DNA of 64,000 bases from Azolla caroliniana (lineage: Eukaryota; Polypodiophyta). A program made the position numbers and the translations under genes. This document shows, one piece after another, positions 11,893-21,502 of this stretch. The DNA lies in NCBI GenBank assembly GCA_043228905.1, contig JBHGNT010000014.1:1612001-1676000 (forward strand), given 5' to 3'. The notes beneath the pieces were generated by a model that did no database searches, was not told the DNA's origin, and worked only from the letters and a program-made list of their open reading frames with translations. Positions within the stretch are counted from its first letter, which is position 1; every line of letters starts with the position of its first letter.

Positions 11893-13343
11893 CTTGCACA
11901 TCCTCCGGTATGTGCCGAAGTTCCCGATGCCTGTTGTTCGTCTTCATCCGTAGCACTTTCCAATTCCTCCCTTATATCAACTATCAATTGTAGACGGCAT
12001 TCTTCGCTTTCTGCATCACCACAAGCTTTGTCCAATTGCTCCTCGTTGTCGGTCTTGTCTAAGCTTACATAAGATTCTTTGTTAGTCCGTTTCTTGAAAA
12101 TCTTCACCCATTTCCCCGATATAGGCACCCGTTGTACTGTTCCATCCAACTCGCATGGTCGGTAAGTTCCGTTGTCGAAAACTTTCCGAACTTCGTATGG
12201 CCCGAACAACCTTTTCGCGAACTTACGTATCGTTGTATGTTGATGATCCAGACTACTGTTATAGACAATCACCCAATCACCTTCTTCAATCTTTCGCGGT
12301 CGTAGTCGATTGTTTGTGTCGAATCGGCTTTTGTTCCGGAATCGCGCTTCCTGTTGTCGATGTGTTGCTTCCGCTATGTCTTCTGGTCTTCCCTCCAGTT
12401 GTCGTATTCGGACCGCTAGTAGTTCTTCCCGGCTCATCTCTTCCTTCCACGACAACACTGTCCATGTCGCAATTGTGGTTTCCGTCGACATTACCAGTGC
12501 TTGTCCGGTCATGAGTTCGGTTGGCATAAAACCGGTCACAGAACTATGCGTCGTACGATCCGCCCATAGTGCATACGGGAGCATCTGCAGTTAATCCTTC
12601 ACCCTTCCGTTGCATGCTTTTGCAAGTGCTTTGATGATTGGACTATGTCCTCGTTCGATCTTCCTGTTGGCTTCCGGATTGTATGCCGTTGTTAGTGTTA
12701 ACCAAACTCCATATTTGGTGAAGAATCCCCTAGCTTTATCAGAGTCGAGTTCTCCCCGATCCGCAATCACTTGTCCTACGCACCCGTACCTGCAAAACAC
12801 TTCTTCCAAAAGAAATTGGCATACCGTAGAACACGTTTTCCTCCGTAGCGCTCGACCTTCTACTTGGTTTGTGAGATCTTCCTGAGCTAACACCAAGTAC
12901 TTATTTTGTCCGATCTCGGTTGGCATGGCTACAATGTCGACCATCTATTTGAAGTTGATTGTCGGTGAGAATGTTAGATGTAACACATCTCGGTGTCGAA
13001 CCCCGGAGTAGACTTGGCATTTTTCGTAGCTTTCCGTGAACTCCGCGACATCTTTGTACATATTCTTCCACCAATATCTTTGCTTGATCTTCACAAATGT
13101 TGCCCATGTTCCCCGATGTCCAGCCCAATTGGATTCGTGAAATTCAGACATTATCTGGTTTCGTTGCTCTTTTGTCCTGACTACTCGAAGTGGTATGCCA
13201 TCCAGTCTTTTCAACTCCCTCCATATTAATCCATTTTTCAAGAAGAACTTTCGGACTTGCCGCTTCTTACTTCGGATCTCGACTCTCTTCTCTTTATTGT
13301 CCGATGATTCCTCGATTTCTTGTAGCACTTTCCCGATCAACAA
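11878..13343 (-). pseudogene. Element 1 integrase (zinc domain, DDE core, C-terminal domain)
   Basis: One reading frame, broken by stops near 12945 and 12591, carries the integrase. The HHCC zinc domain (HESNWAGHRG, then C..C) lies at about 13060-13160. The catalytic core shows VDIVAMP, IADRGELDS and a PEANRKIERGH glutamate region (12591-12944). The C-terminal part has an FGPYEVRKVFDNGTY motif like the GPY/F domain. The stop before MVDIV replaces a tryptophan codon seen in element 3. It has a long acidic C-terminal tail ending at the polypurine tract. No chromodomain is seen. Confidence 0.85.
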
Positions 13344-13364
13344 GCTTTCTCCCTCGTATTCTTC

Positions 13365-15010
13365 TTACCAGAATTCTCGGATTACGTTCACTGGGCATAT
13401 GTGCTCCGAAGCAAAGTAGTCTTCGGAAACTTCTTCATTATCGGATTCGGTTATGTCGTCTCCAAACCGCGCCCTTGATAGCATATCCGCTACTGCATTG
13501 TCTTTTGCGGAGATATGTCGTACCTCCGGATTAATTGACTTAACATATGCAATCCACCTTAGCATAGCCACATCTGGTATAGTACAACACTGCATCATCC
13601 CGAGTATCGGAAGACAATCCGTTTCGATCACTACTTCGGCTTCGATCAAATAATCTCGATCCGATTTGATTGCCGACACGACTCCTCATAATTCTCTTTT
13701 GACTTGTGCATACCCGCGTTGCCTTCCACAACAAGTGATAGAGTGGGTCCGCAATATGTGCATAGTGCGGACCCAAGAAACCTTCGGACTTCGGATTGTG
13801 ACTCACATACTTCTTTCATAGCTTGAATCACATCGATCTTGGTTGGTGACGGTCTTCGGCCGTAGGGCCCACATAGATGTTCGACTACCAATATTTCTTC
13901 TTGTCCGAATGCCCATTTCTCTCCGAAAAGTGTTAGGTGCACATCTTCTAACTTTCGTAGCACTTTCTCGCAATTGCGAATATGGTCGACTACGAATTGT
14001 TGGCATCCCCGATCATCCATAGTCTCATCTTTTTCTTCCACCGTGCATCCTTTCATCGGAATGTCATCTAGGAACGTTATCTCCGAAATGCAGTCTCGAA
14101 GCACCTTGTTCATTGCATTCATCATATGTGCGACCGAGTTCGTTGCGCCTTGTGGTAGTGTGCACATACGGACTAATCCTATCGGTGTTCGCATGGTAGT
14201 GATGTCTCGGCTCTCCACGACAAGTTGGAATTGGTCATACTCGGATTATAGGTCTCCGATGGAGTATATCGCGCGTTCGGCAAATGCTTCCGCAAATTCG
14301 TCCACTATCGGACCGACTCCGGAGTTCTGTATCATGACCTTGTTCACTGGTTGCAAATCTTGAATAAACCGGAGTGACCCATTCTTCTTCGGAACTGTAA
14401 ACCATCGATTTGAGTACAGAGCGTTTGATGGCTCTAGAATCCCCATCGCCACCTTCTCCTTGAGCAAGTCGATGACTTTCGGAATATGCACCCGTGGCAC
14501 TGGAGTCGGCTTCAGGTTCCACGACACATGATCAATCGCGAAGATCACCATCAGCTCCACTATCTTCGAATCAACACACCCTATCTCCTTCGATGTGAAT
14601 GCAAATGCTTTTCCATGTTGTTCCAACATCTCACGAAACCGTTCTTCTTCTTTTTGTAAGAGGAAACCACCTCCACCAATCCGAAGTTTTTTCCGGGTCT
14701 CATCCGTGAAGGCATGTCCGATATCCAAGGACTTTTGAAGTGTCGGATCTCCCGAGACTTCTTTCCTCTTTTGTTCGCTATTGGCGGGTAGCAGTCCCGC
14801 GACCGGTTTCACTTTCTTCTCCACGGTCTTGTATTTCGTACTTACCATTGCTTCTTCTTTGTGGAGCGCATCAGGCCCCATTTTCACAATGATCTCGTAC
14901 ATCTCGACCGATTCCACCGGAACTACCCGGTCTCCCTGGCTATTTTCTTTCGCAAGCTCTTCAATTCGTTGTAGCGTGCTCCCATAGAACACTTCTTCAA
15001 CTACTCCCAC
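13365..15010 (-). pseudogene. Element 1 reverse transcriptase and RNase H
   Basis: The 14246-15010 segment carries the RT fingers (WFTVPKKNGSLRFIQDLQPV). After one stop at about 14246 (where element 3 has YSGYDQF), the frame continues with QFQL, CTLPQGATNSV and the catalytic box FLDDIPMKG (13646-14218). A frameshift near 13660 leads to RNase H, with an ETDCLPILGM core and a KDNAVADMLSRAR end (13365-13679). The FLDDIP box and the DHG protease upstream mark a Gypsy lineage distinct from the common plant chromoviruses. Confidence 0.85.
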
Positions 15011-15216
15011 GATTTCTTCGTCTTCTTTTATTATTGATGCCGACTATAACTTATCCTCTACTTTTTGGTTTTCTTTCTTCATTCCTCTGGTTACGGCTAT
15101 GTACGTAGATGCCCCATCCGAACCGATTCATACTTGTTTTGCTTCGAGAGTTTTCTACCTGTGTGGGGTATCAGGGCTTCTTGGACTATCACTTCCCCAC
15201 TATGCAATAGTCTGCT

Positions 15217-16281
15217 CTAAAAATCCATCTTTGTTTGGGACAAGAGCTCCCTCTTGTTCCTTTCATGATTCACAGGCACAATTAGGAATTGGATGAATTT
15301 CCCTCCGCTTTGACTGCGAATTCGTGCGAAAGCCGCACCGCTATCGAGCACCTTCGTCTCCATCCGTGATGCCGTGATAAAGGGTTGCCTGAGGATCACG
15401 GAGTGTGAGACCTCATCTTGCACGAAGAAATTTTGGTCTATCCCCACATCTCTGATCTTCACCATCAGATCTGGACAAGCTGCAAATAGGTATTTTGTTC
15501 CTTTAATGGCTGCCCGGATCTTCCATCCATGATTAGTGTTAATAGGCCACTTCCCCTTCCAGTAGAACTCCTTGGACATCAATCTGATCTCCGATCCATG
15601 ATCAATCAATGCTAGCACGGGCTCTTTGATGTTGCCGATTCGGACCGGAGTCTCCGTAGTTGCACGTGCCCAATGTGACCTTGTGTAGTGGGAGTTCGGA
15701 ATTTTGTCCTCCAATTCGGTGTCATTCATTAAAACGGTATTTGCATCCACCCTTGGAGCATTTTCATCCGTACTTTGTCTTTTTCTCTTCATGAGATCCA
15801 CAAGAAGATCGTGGAACTCCTTCTTCGCTATTCCGAGTAATTCCCGAAGCGAAAATTCTACCCGGCTATCGAGGATTCTCTCCTCGAACACCTTTTTCAA
15901 GTCCGTTTGTTGTTCGATGTCCGAGGCGAGCTTGAATGCTGGAATCTTCTTTTCTTTTCCCTTCCCTCTGGAGTTCCAACTTTCTGGTGTCTTTGATAGT
16001 CCAACCGCATCATCCATGCATCGTGGTTTCTCGTCAATATACACTTCATGCAATTGACATAAGGCGTACACACTATTCTTATTGATGGGGCACTCCCATC
16101 CCGTAGCTTCATGGATGCCTTCCGAGGTGCTTTGGATCTCATTGGAGTCGGTTTTCTCGGGGTTTTCTAGCACATCCGGCCAAAAAGACGCCTTTGCTCC
16201 CGATGACTCACCCACTCTTATTCCCGCGGTTGTCGCATAATTACCTTTTGCCGCTATTTCCTCCTCTAGGACCTTCTTCAT
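15217..16281 (-). pseudogene. Element 1 protease region
   Basis: The frame is the same as gag, after a TGA at about 16303-16305. Near its middle is ALIDHGSEIRLMS, an aspartic protease active site with D-H-G in place of D-S/T-G. It is followed by FFVQDEVSHSVILRQPF, the matching second half of the protease. The region between protease and RT (15011-15216) is stop-rich and frameshifted. Confidence 0.8.
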
Positions 16282-16302
16282 GCCGCCTTTCCGGAAGTTC
16301 GG

Positions 16303-17244
16303 TCAGAGTGGCTTCCGAGAGTCCATCGAATGAATCTGATTTCCCTTAGAGTAGATAAGATTCCGTCGTAGCGCCTCGTGCTCGTCGCAATCCCTCTGAT
16401 CATGTTCGGTGCTATTGCACCATATGCATCGACGGTCCATATACTTGGAACTTGTGGGACGGTCATCCGATTTCTTCACCATTGCGATTTTCAGATTCTC
16501 CATCTCCTTCAACAACTGCTCCACCGTGGTTGCATCGATTCCCTTCTCGGTCGTAGTCTCCCGAGCCCATGGTTGATGGTCTTCCAATCCGGATCTCGAT
16601 TTTGGAATCGGTTCTGAAACCCTCTTTTCTTCGTTAGCCAGCCATTGCCCCCTCTTTGTATATCGTGTGACGATATCTCGCAGGTTATCCCATGTATCGG
16701 TGAGGCCACCCTCGGTGGTCGTGTCCTCTAGAAGCACTCCAAGATCTTTCCGGTCCTGGACGTCCATGGCTTGTAGGAACATGATCACTATGTCCGGTGC
16801 GAGGATAGCTTGATCTCTCGCGAACAACCTTCCGAACCGACTTTCGAATGCCGAAAACACATCGAGGACCTTCATCCCCTTGTCCGGCGTTTCCACCCAA
16901 TCTTCGAATCCTCTCCTCGTTGCCTTGGAGGAGTCCTCGATGGCGAATGTGTTCTTTAAGGCCTCTTCAAATGCTTCCCATGTCGGATTCAATTGTTGTA
17001 TCCCGTGGATACTCCCTTGAAGATCGTCGGTTGCCACCCGGTTGAAGGATGTCACTTGTAATCCGCACCGTAGTATTTCCGCCTTGTAATCTCGCAAATA
17101 CCGTGACACATCTTTCCCATTGAATTGCCCGTTCCGTTGCACGAGCCGCTCTACTGCCGCCGCAATCTCCGACATCGCGCGTTGTTCTTGTAGCATCCGT
17201 TCGAACATCGCCATCATGTTGTTAGCCTCTGGTTGAATTTCCAT
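16303..17244 (-). CDS. Element 1 gag (capsid and CCHC zinc knuckle)
   Basis: This is an open frame of about 313 codons. I chose the ATG at 17244 (MEIQPEANN) because the frame upstream of it is the primer site and LTR. The capsid-like region begins with VERLVQRNGQFNGKDVSRYL and is homologous in position and pattern to the gag of elements 2 and 3. A CCHC zinc knuckle, CIWCNSTEHDQRDC, fits CX2CX4HX4C exactly near the C-terminus. A single TGA separates gag from the protease frame, which is otherwise continuous. The ancestral protein may have been a single gag-pro fusion. Confidence 0.85.
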   Translation of the reverse strand: MEIQPEANNMMAMFERMLQEQRAMSEIAAAVERLVQRNGQFNGKDVSRYLRDYKAEILRCGLQVTSFNRVATDDLQGSIHGIQQLNPTWEAFEEALKNTFAIEDSSKATRRGFEDWVETPDKGMKVLDVFSAFESRFGRLFARDQAILAPDIVIMFLQAMDVQDRKDLGVLLEDTTTEGGLTDTWDNLRDIVTRYTKRGQWLANEEKRVSEPIPKSRSGLEDHQPWARETTTEKGIDATTVEQLLKEMENLKIAMVKKSDDRPTSSKYMDRRCIWCNSTEHDQRDCDEHEALRRNLIYSKGNQIHSMDSRKPL

Positions 17245-17260
17245 CTCCTTGCCACCCGGT

Positions 17261-17278
17261 TTCACGTCGGGTTCACCA
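17261..17278 (-). promoter_or_regulatory. Element 1 primer-binding site
   Basis: On the minus strand it reads TGGTGAACCCGACGTGAA, four bases from the 5' LTR end. It ends in TGG like tRNA-primed sites, but it is not the initiator-Met site. Elements 2 and 3 have the same site at the same spacing. Confidence 0.8.
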
Positions 17279-17282
17279 CTTG

Positions 17283-18113
17283 TGTCATGCCTTTTGGCTC
17301 CAGATCGTTGCGTGAGTCGGGTGGGAACCACTAAGGTTTTGGACTAGGAGAAAGAAGAATATGAGATAAGGCTAGTAATGAATAGGTAGAAAGAGAGGTA
17401 AGTTATCAATCTCGTGAATCCCATGAGTTTAGTGTACTTAATCAATATTTAGATAGTAAGAGACAATTTAGATGACAAATTCGTGAATCCCACGAATGTA
17501 TTATATTGGTCCTCCTTACAAAATAATCAACAACCAAAAACATCTTTCTCTCTTCCTTATATAGTGATGGAAGAGGCTAAGCATAACATCATGCTTTCCC
17601 TAAAGTGTTCATGCAGGCTAGGTGTGCATGAGTTGCCTCCTCTCAACCATGCTTTCCATTTCCTAAATATAGTGTTCATGCACGCTAAGCATGCATGAGT
17701 AACTTTTCTTTTGTTTGCTTGTTTCTTCTAGATAAAGTTTTCACCCACTCTAAAAGTGCATGATCTGCCTTCTTGTAAAAGTAGGCGTAAATATAAGTCA
17801 TATATCATTTATGATAAGTTATTACAATAGTAAAGTTTGGGTTTATTTACATGGAGGTACAGGGTTCGAATCCTGCCCTATGCATGTAACAATCTTTTCT
17901 TCTATTTACAAGTTTGTTTCTTCATCCGGTGAGAGACTGTCACCGGCCTTCTTTATCCGGCTCTTGCCGGTTCTGCTTGATTTGTTTCTTACCAGGTCTT
18001 CTTACCAGGTCCTCCTTGCCGGTTCTCACCTGTTCTCCTTACCGGGTCCTCCTTACCCCATCCGGAGGAACGAAAATGCAATTTTCACGTAGTGTGCGAA
18101 TTACACTACCACA
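17283..18113 (-). repeat. Element 1 5' LTR
   Basis: This is an 831-bp repeat paired with 11032-11877. It contains GGTTCGAATCC, a perfect Pol III B-box-type motif, at about 17863. Confidence 0.9.
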
Positions 18114-18117
18114 ACGT

Positions 18118-18635
18118 TGTCGCGTTGTTACGCGCATGCGTGTAGAAGGGCGGGACCATGAGGGTCTTGGACTAGGGAGTAGAGGAGAAAGAATAAGACA
18201 CAAAATGGAAGCTTAGCTCAAGAGGAGGTGAGAAAGAATAAGACAATAACATAGAATAGATGGGGCAAGATGCTCAACAAGTTAGCTTAAGGAAACATAA
18301 ACGCTTTACAACGGTGGCAGCCATGGCCGCGCCAAACGACTATAAGAAAACCCTAAAGGAAAACCCAAGAAGAAAACCCTAACCGAAACCCTAAAACCGA
18401 ATAGGAAACCCTCGACCTAAGTGGTATGCCTCTCTCCCTCAAAATAGGCAATCCCCTCATAAGTGACCCCTCCCTTCTTTTTATAGCCCAAGGAGGGAGG
18501 GACCTTACAATGTGGGATAAAATTTCCTCTCTTATTTCTATACACCATTTCCTAGTATACATGTGCACATGGTGCACACCACCGATTTGCCTATTCTACC
18601 CCGGTTTCCGCCTATGGACGAAAATCTTCACGACA
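18118..18635 (-). repeat. Element 2 3' LTR
   Basis: The 518-bp LTR has the same length as its partner at 22426 and a small number of substitutions. It includes telomere-like AAACCCTAA-type blocks near 18350-18400. Confidence 0.9.
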
Positions 18636-19604
18636 TCCGCCCCCACCAAACCGCACATCCACCGATATGTGCCAAGAAAGGAGAAGAGGTGAGATTTTTC
18701 GGCCATGGTGATAAAACCGAGGTCCGTCGTGTCCTCGTTGGCCTTGCTCGGCTTTGTTTCCATTTCGAGCACGCCCGTCTGAACCGTCGTAGCATCCCGT
18801 TCCACCGTATCCGTCGCACGTCCTCGAGCCACGGCTCCAACCGATCCACCACGTCCACCGTGTGTCCCCGAAACATTGACTCCATCCGAACCGCCATATC
18901 CACCGCACGCGCCTTCCTCCCCGGTCGGTCCTCCCGAACGCCATTGCCAATCCGGTCACTCTTACTTTGTCCGCAATGTAGGTCCTCCGATTAGACCTTC
19001 GGTCACCCCGTTTGCTCGCCGGCTTCCGCCCCCCGCGTACCGCTTGTGTTCTATCTCTGGCTCGATCCTCTCTTCGTCTCGAACACCTCGTGCCGATTCC
19101 CTCCGTTCCGCGCTCACCTTCCGTAGGCTCTTTCCGTGTGCCCTTGTTGTCTCCCGAACATGCGCTCGTTCTTTGGTCCCTCGGCGACCTCATTACGCGC
19201 TCCTTGCTTCTCCTTTGCTCTCCGTGCTCTCTCGCCGTAGAGCATACCATCATCCCGACCACCATGTCAGCGTCCTTTGCGACTCCCGTTACCGCTTCAT
19301 CCCGACTCTCGTCCTCTTGGCCCGCTTGGCCTCGCATGCCTTTCGGGACGCCGTGCTTCCTCTTCCCGGCGTGTAGCCCATTGCTCTCCACGCACCTCCC
19401 CTGGTTCTCAAGACATAGCCTTTCATGCTCGCCGATCATCCGCCCATACCGGCACCTCACCGCTTCGTCTCTCGCCACGTGCATTCCTCGCAAAGGCTCG
19501 TATGTCCTCCGGGTGCGCTCCCGATCTCTCTGATCGCACTCCGGATTCCGCCATTTTCGTGCCGCGTATGTTCCTCCTTTGGTTTTATCGCCTCCACATG
19601 CCAA
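18612..19604 (-). CDS. Unknown basic ORF, 3' end of element 2
   Basis: This is an open frame of about 330 codons, rich in R, G, E and D, and out of phase with the upstream frame, which it overlaps by about 150 bases. No domain is recognised. It may be the continuation of the long gag-linked ORF after a frameshift. Because the interior is very GC-rich, long open frames also occur antisense, so length alone does not prove coding. Confidence 0.4.
   Translation of the reverse strand: MACGGDKTKGGTYAARKWRNPECDQRDRERTRRTYEPLRGMHVARDEAVRCRYGRMIGEHERLCLENQGRCVESNGLHAGKRKHGVPKGMRGQAGQEDESRDEAVTGVAKDADMVVGMMVCSTAREHGEQRRSKERVMRSPRDQRTSACSGDNKGTRKEPTEGERGTEGIGTRCSRRREDRARDRTQAVRGGRKPASKRGDRRSNRRTYIADKVRVTGLAMAFGRTDRGGRRVRWIWRFGWSQCFGDTRWTWWIGWSRGSRTCDGYGGTGCYDGSDGRARNGNKAEQGQRGHDGPRFYHHGRKISPLLLSWHISVDVRFGGGGCREDFRP
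18636..18650 (-). promoter_or_regulatory. Element 2 polypurine tract
   Basis: On the minus strand GGTGGGGGCGGA lies directly against the LTR. The tract next to element 3's 3' LTR is the same. Confidence 0.8.
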
Positions 19605-19975
19605 ACACCTCGGTGTGTCGACTCTTCCCCCGCTCCGTGCTTGCCTTCCGTAGGCTCTTCCCGTGCGCCGATGTTGTCCCCCGAATATGCGCTCATTCTT
19701 TGGCCCTTAGGTGACCCCATTATGCGCACCTGGATTCTCCCTTGCTCTCCGTGCTCTCTCGTAGTAGAGCGTACCGTCATCCCGACCTCCGTGTCAGTGT
19801 CCCTCGAGGCTCTCGTTACCGCCTCGCCTTGACTTGCGCCCTCTTGGCCCGCCTGGCCCGCTTGACCGCACACATCCTTTGGGATGTCCTGTTTGCTCTT
19901 CACAGTACGTGACCTTCTGTTCTCCACGCATCCCCTCCGTTTTCCCAGACACAATCCTTCGTTCATGCCGATCAC
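19119..19975. repeat. Internal direct repeat in element 2, offset about 527 bp
   Basis: About 330 bases starting at 19119 reappear at 19646, with numerous substitutions. Both copies begin TTCCGTAGGCTCTT and share CTCCGTGCTCTCTCG. The repeat lies inside the unknown ORF region. Confidence 0.7.
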
Positions 19976-20272
19976 GCTCGTCTCGTTCTGTCGATCTTGG
20001 CGTCTCGTCGCACCGTCCGTCGTCCCGCGCTTGCCTCTCGAAGGCTTCCTCCGACCGTCATCGTCGGTCACTCGTTGCGGCTCCTCCGAATGCACGTTTG
20101 CTTCTTGGCCCTTCGCTGGCCGTAGTGCATGCTCCGTTTTACGCCGTAGTGCATACTTCATATTACGCGCCTCATCCACCGTAGACTTGACCTCCGCGTC
20201 GGCCACTTCTTCCTTTGTCGCCGTAGCCCGTTCCGACTCGGGCTCGCCATCTTGGACCCGCTCATCCATCAT
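19457..20272 (-). CDS. Unknown charged ORF, middle of element 2
   Basis: This is an open frame of about 271 codons, rich in E, R, G and K. It lies in the same phase as the repeat ORF at 20291-21490 and the gag-like ORF at 21503-22381, separated from the former by one TGA. No domain is recognised. The overall phase conservation suggests one ancestral reading frame of close to 1000 codons. Confidence 0.45.
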   Translation of the reverse strand: MMDERVQDGEPESERATATKEEVADAEVKSTVDEARNMKYALRRKTEHALRPAKGQEANVHSEEPQRVTDDDGRRKPSRGKRGTTDGATRRQDRQNETSVIGMNEGLCLGKRRGCVENRRSRTVKSKQDIPKDVCGQAGQAGQEGASQGEAVTRASRDTDTEVGMTVRSTTREHGEQGRIQVRIMGSPKGQRMSAYSGDNIGAREEPTEGKHGAGEESTHRGVWHVEAIKPKEEHTRHENGGIRSAIREIGSAPGGHTSLCEECTWRETKR

Positions 20273-20290
20273 CTCATACCGGATACCCGT

Positions 20291-21490
20291 TCAAATAACT
20301 TTGTCCGCTTCGGCCTCCGACTCCTCGCCGCCACCCACCGTCTCTCCGGTCTCACGTTGATCCGCAACCGTTGAAGTCTCTAGAATGGGTGTGGAAGGTC
20401 CCTCTCGCTCTCGGTCTTCCACCAAGCCGTGATCACCGTGCCCGCTAGGCCTCCTCAATACGCTCACCGGCTCTCGTCGCGTGTTGTGACCCGTCCTCCT
20501 CGATCTCCAATCGGACCGGCATAGCCTTCGCCCGGATCGGTCTCGACCGATCGTGATCCGGTTCGGTCTTCTCTCTTTCACAATTGTCACCGGCCGAACG
20601 ATTCCGAGCTTGCCGACTCTTCTTCGGTTTGGGCCCGGTTCGCCGGCCCTCGCTCCATTCTTCTTTCGTGCCGTCTTCCGGTCGTGTCGGTTCCCAACTC
20701 TCCCCTTTCCACTCATGACCTCTCCGTCGGTCCTCTCGTATATGCCCGTTCCGGGCCTCGCATCCTCATCTTCGTACGTACTCGCTCTGAGCCACGCCTC
20801 CTCACGGCCGCCGCCCATCTCTCCGGTCTCACGTTGGCACTCGGGCACAACCGCTGAAGTCTCCGGCCCCGGTGTTGAGGGGTCTTGCCTCCGTCTGCTC
20901 CAATCTTCCTCGTCGTCATTTCGGTCACCCGCCTTGCCGTCGCCACCGCCCGTCGCTCTAGGCCACACGCCGACACTCAGGCCGACCGCCGGAGCCTCTA
21001 GGACTGCTGTGGGTAAGGTCCCGACACCTCCGCTCGTCATTGCTGTAGCCGCCTCCGTCCGGACGTCGTTGTCCGTGGCTCCCCCATCTCCGATTCCGCA
21101 AGCCTCGATTATGCTTGCCGCCCCTTCTTCCTCACTTTCCTTTCCATTGTCTTGGTTGCCCTCCTTGTCGTCGCCACCGCCTGTTGCTCTAGGTCTCACG
21201 TCGGCACTCAGGCCGACCGCCGGAGCCTCTAGGACCGGTGTGGGTAAGGACTCGACACCGCCACTCGTTTCGTTCGTAGCCACCTCCATTCGGTCATCGT
21301 CGTCCGTGGCTACCCCATCTCCGTTTACGCTTGCTGCCACCTCTTCCTCGTCGTTCTCGCTGTCGTGGTTGCCCGGCTTGCTGCCGCCACCGCCCGTCGC
21401 CCTAGGTCTCATGCCGGCACTCGGGCCAGCCGCCGGAGCCTCTAGGACCGGTGTGGGTAAGGACCCGGCACCGCCGCTCGTTGTGTCCAT
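20291..21490 (-). CDS. Repeat-containing ORF of element 2
   Basis: This open frame of about 400 codons continues the gag phase after a single TGA at about 21503-21505. It carries at least three tandem protein repeats of 71-77 residues. Each contains a TSGG...LPT.VLEAPA block and an RPRATGGG block, linked by an acidic stretch. At DNA level the repeat spacing is 231 and 213 bp, both multiples of three, so phase was kept during duplication. The C-terminal third is basic. The product is unrecognised. Confidence 0.55.
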   Translation of the reverse strand: MDTTSGGAGSLPTPVLEAPAAGPSAGMRPRATGGGGSKPGNHDSENDEEEVAASVNGDGVATDDDDRMEVATNETSGGVESLPTPVLEAPAVGLSADVRPRATGGGDDKEGNQDNGKESEEEGAASIIEACGIGDGGATDNDVRTEAATAMTSGGVGTLPTAVLEAPAVGLSVGVWPRATGGGDGKAGDRNDDEEDWSRRRQDPSTPGPETSAVVPECQRETGEMGGGREEAWLRASTYEDEDARPGTGIYERTDGEVMSGKGRVGNRHDRKTARKKNGARAGEPGPNRRRVGKLGIVRPVTIVKERRPNRITIGRDRSGRRLCRSDWRSRRTGHNTRREPVSVLRRPSGHGDHGLVEDREREGPSTPILETSTVADQRETGETVGGGEESEAEADKVI

Positions 21491-21502
21491 AGCCGCCTCC
21501 GT

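Larger units (their letters stand above)
11032..18113 (-). mobile_element. Ty3/Gypsy element 1, full length but decayed
   Basis: The element is bounded by LTRs at 11032-11877 and 17283-18113, both TGT...ACA. The internal order on the minus strand is primer site, gag, protease, reverse transcriptase, RNase H, integrase, polypurine tract. The flanks are GCGT (11028-11031) and ACGT (18114-18117), a 4-bp duplication with one mismatch. At least six stop codons and two or more frameshifts make it non-autonomous today. It abuts element 2 with only the shared ACGT between them. Confidence 0.9.

Noticed and set aside
17840-17890. tRNA gene in the LTR of element 1
   Set aside because: Only the T-arm-like B-box motif is present; no acceptor stem, D arm or anticodon arm can be drawn.
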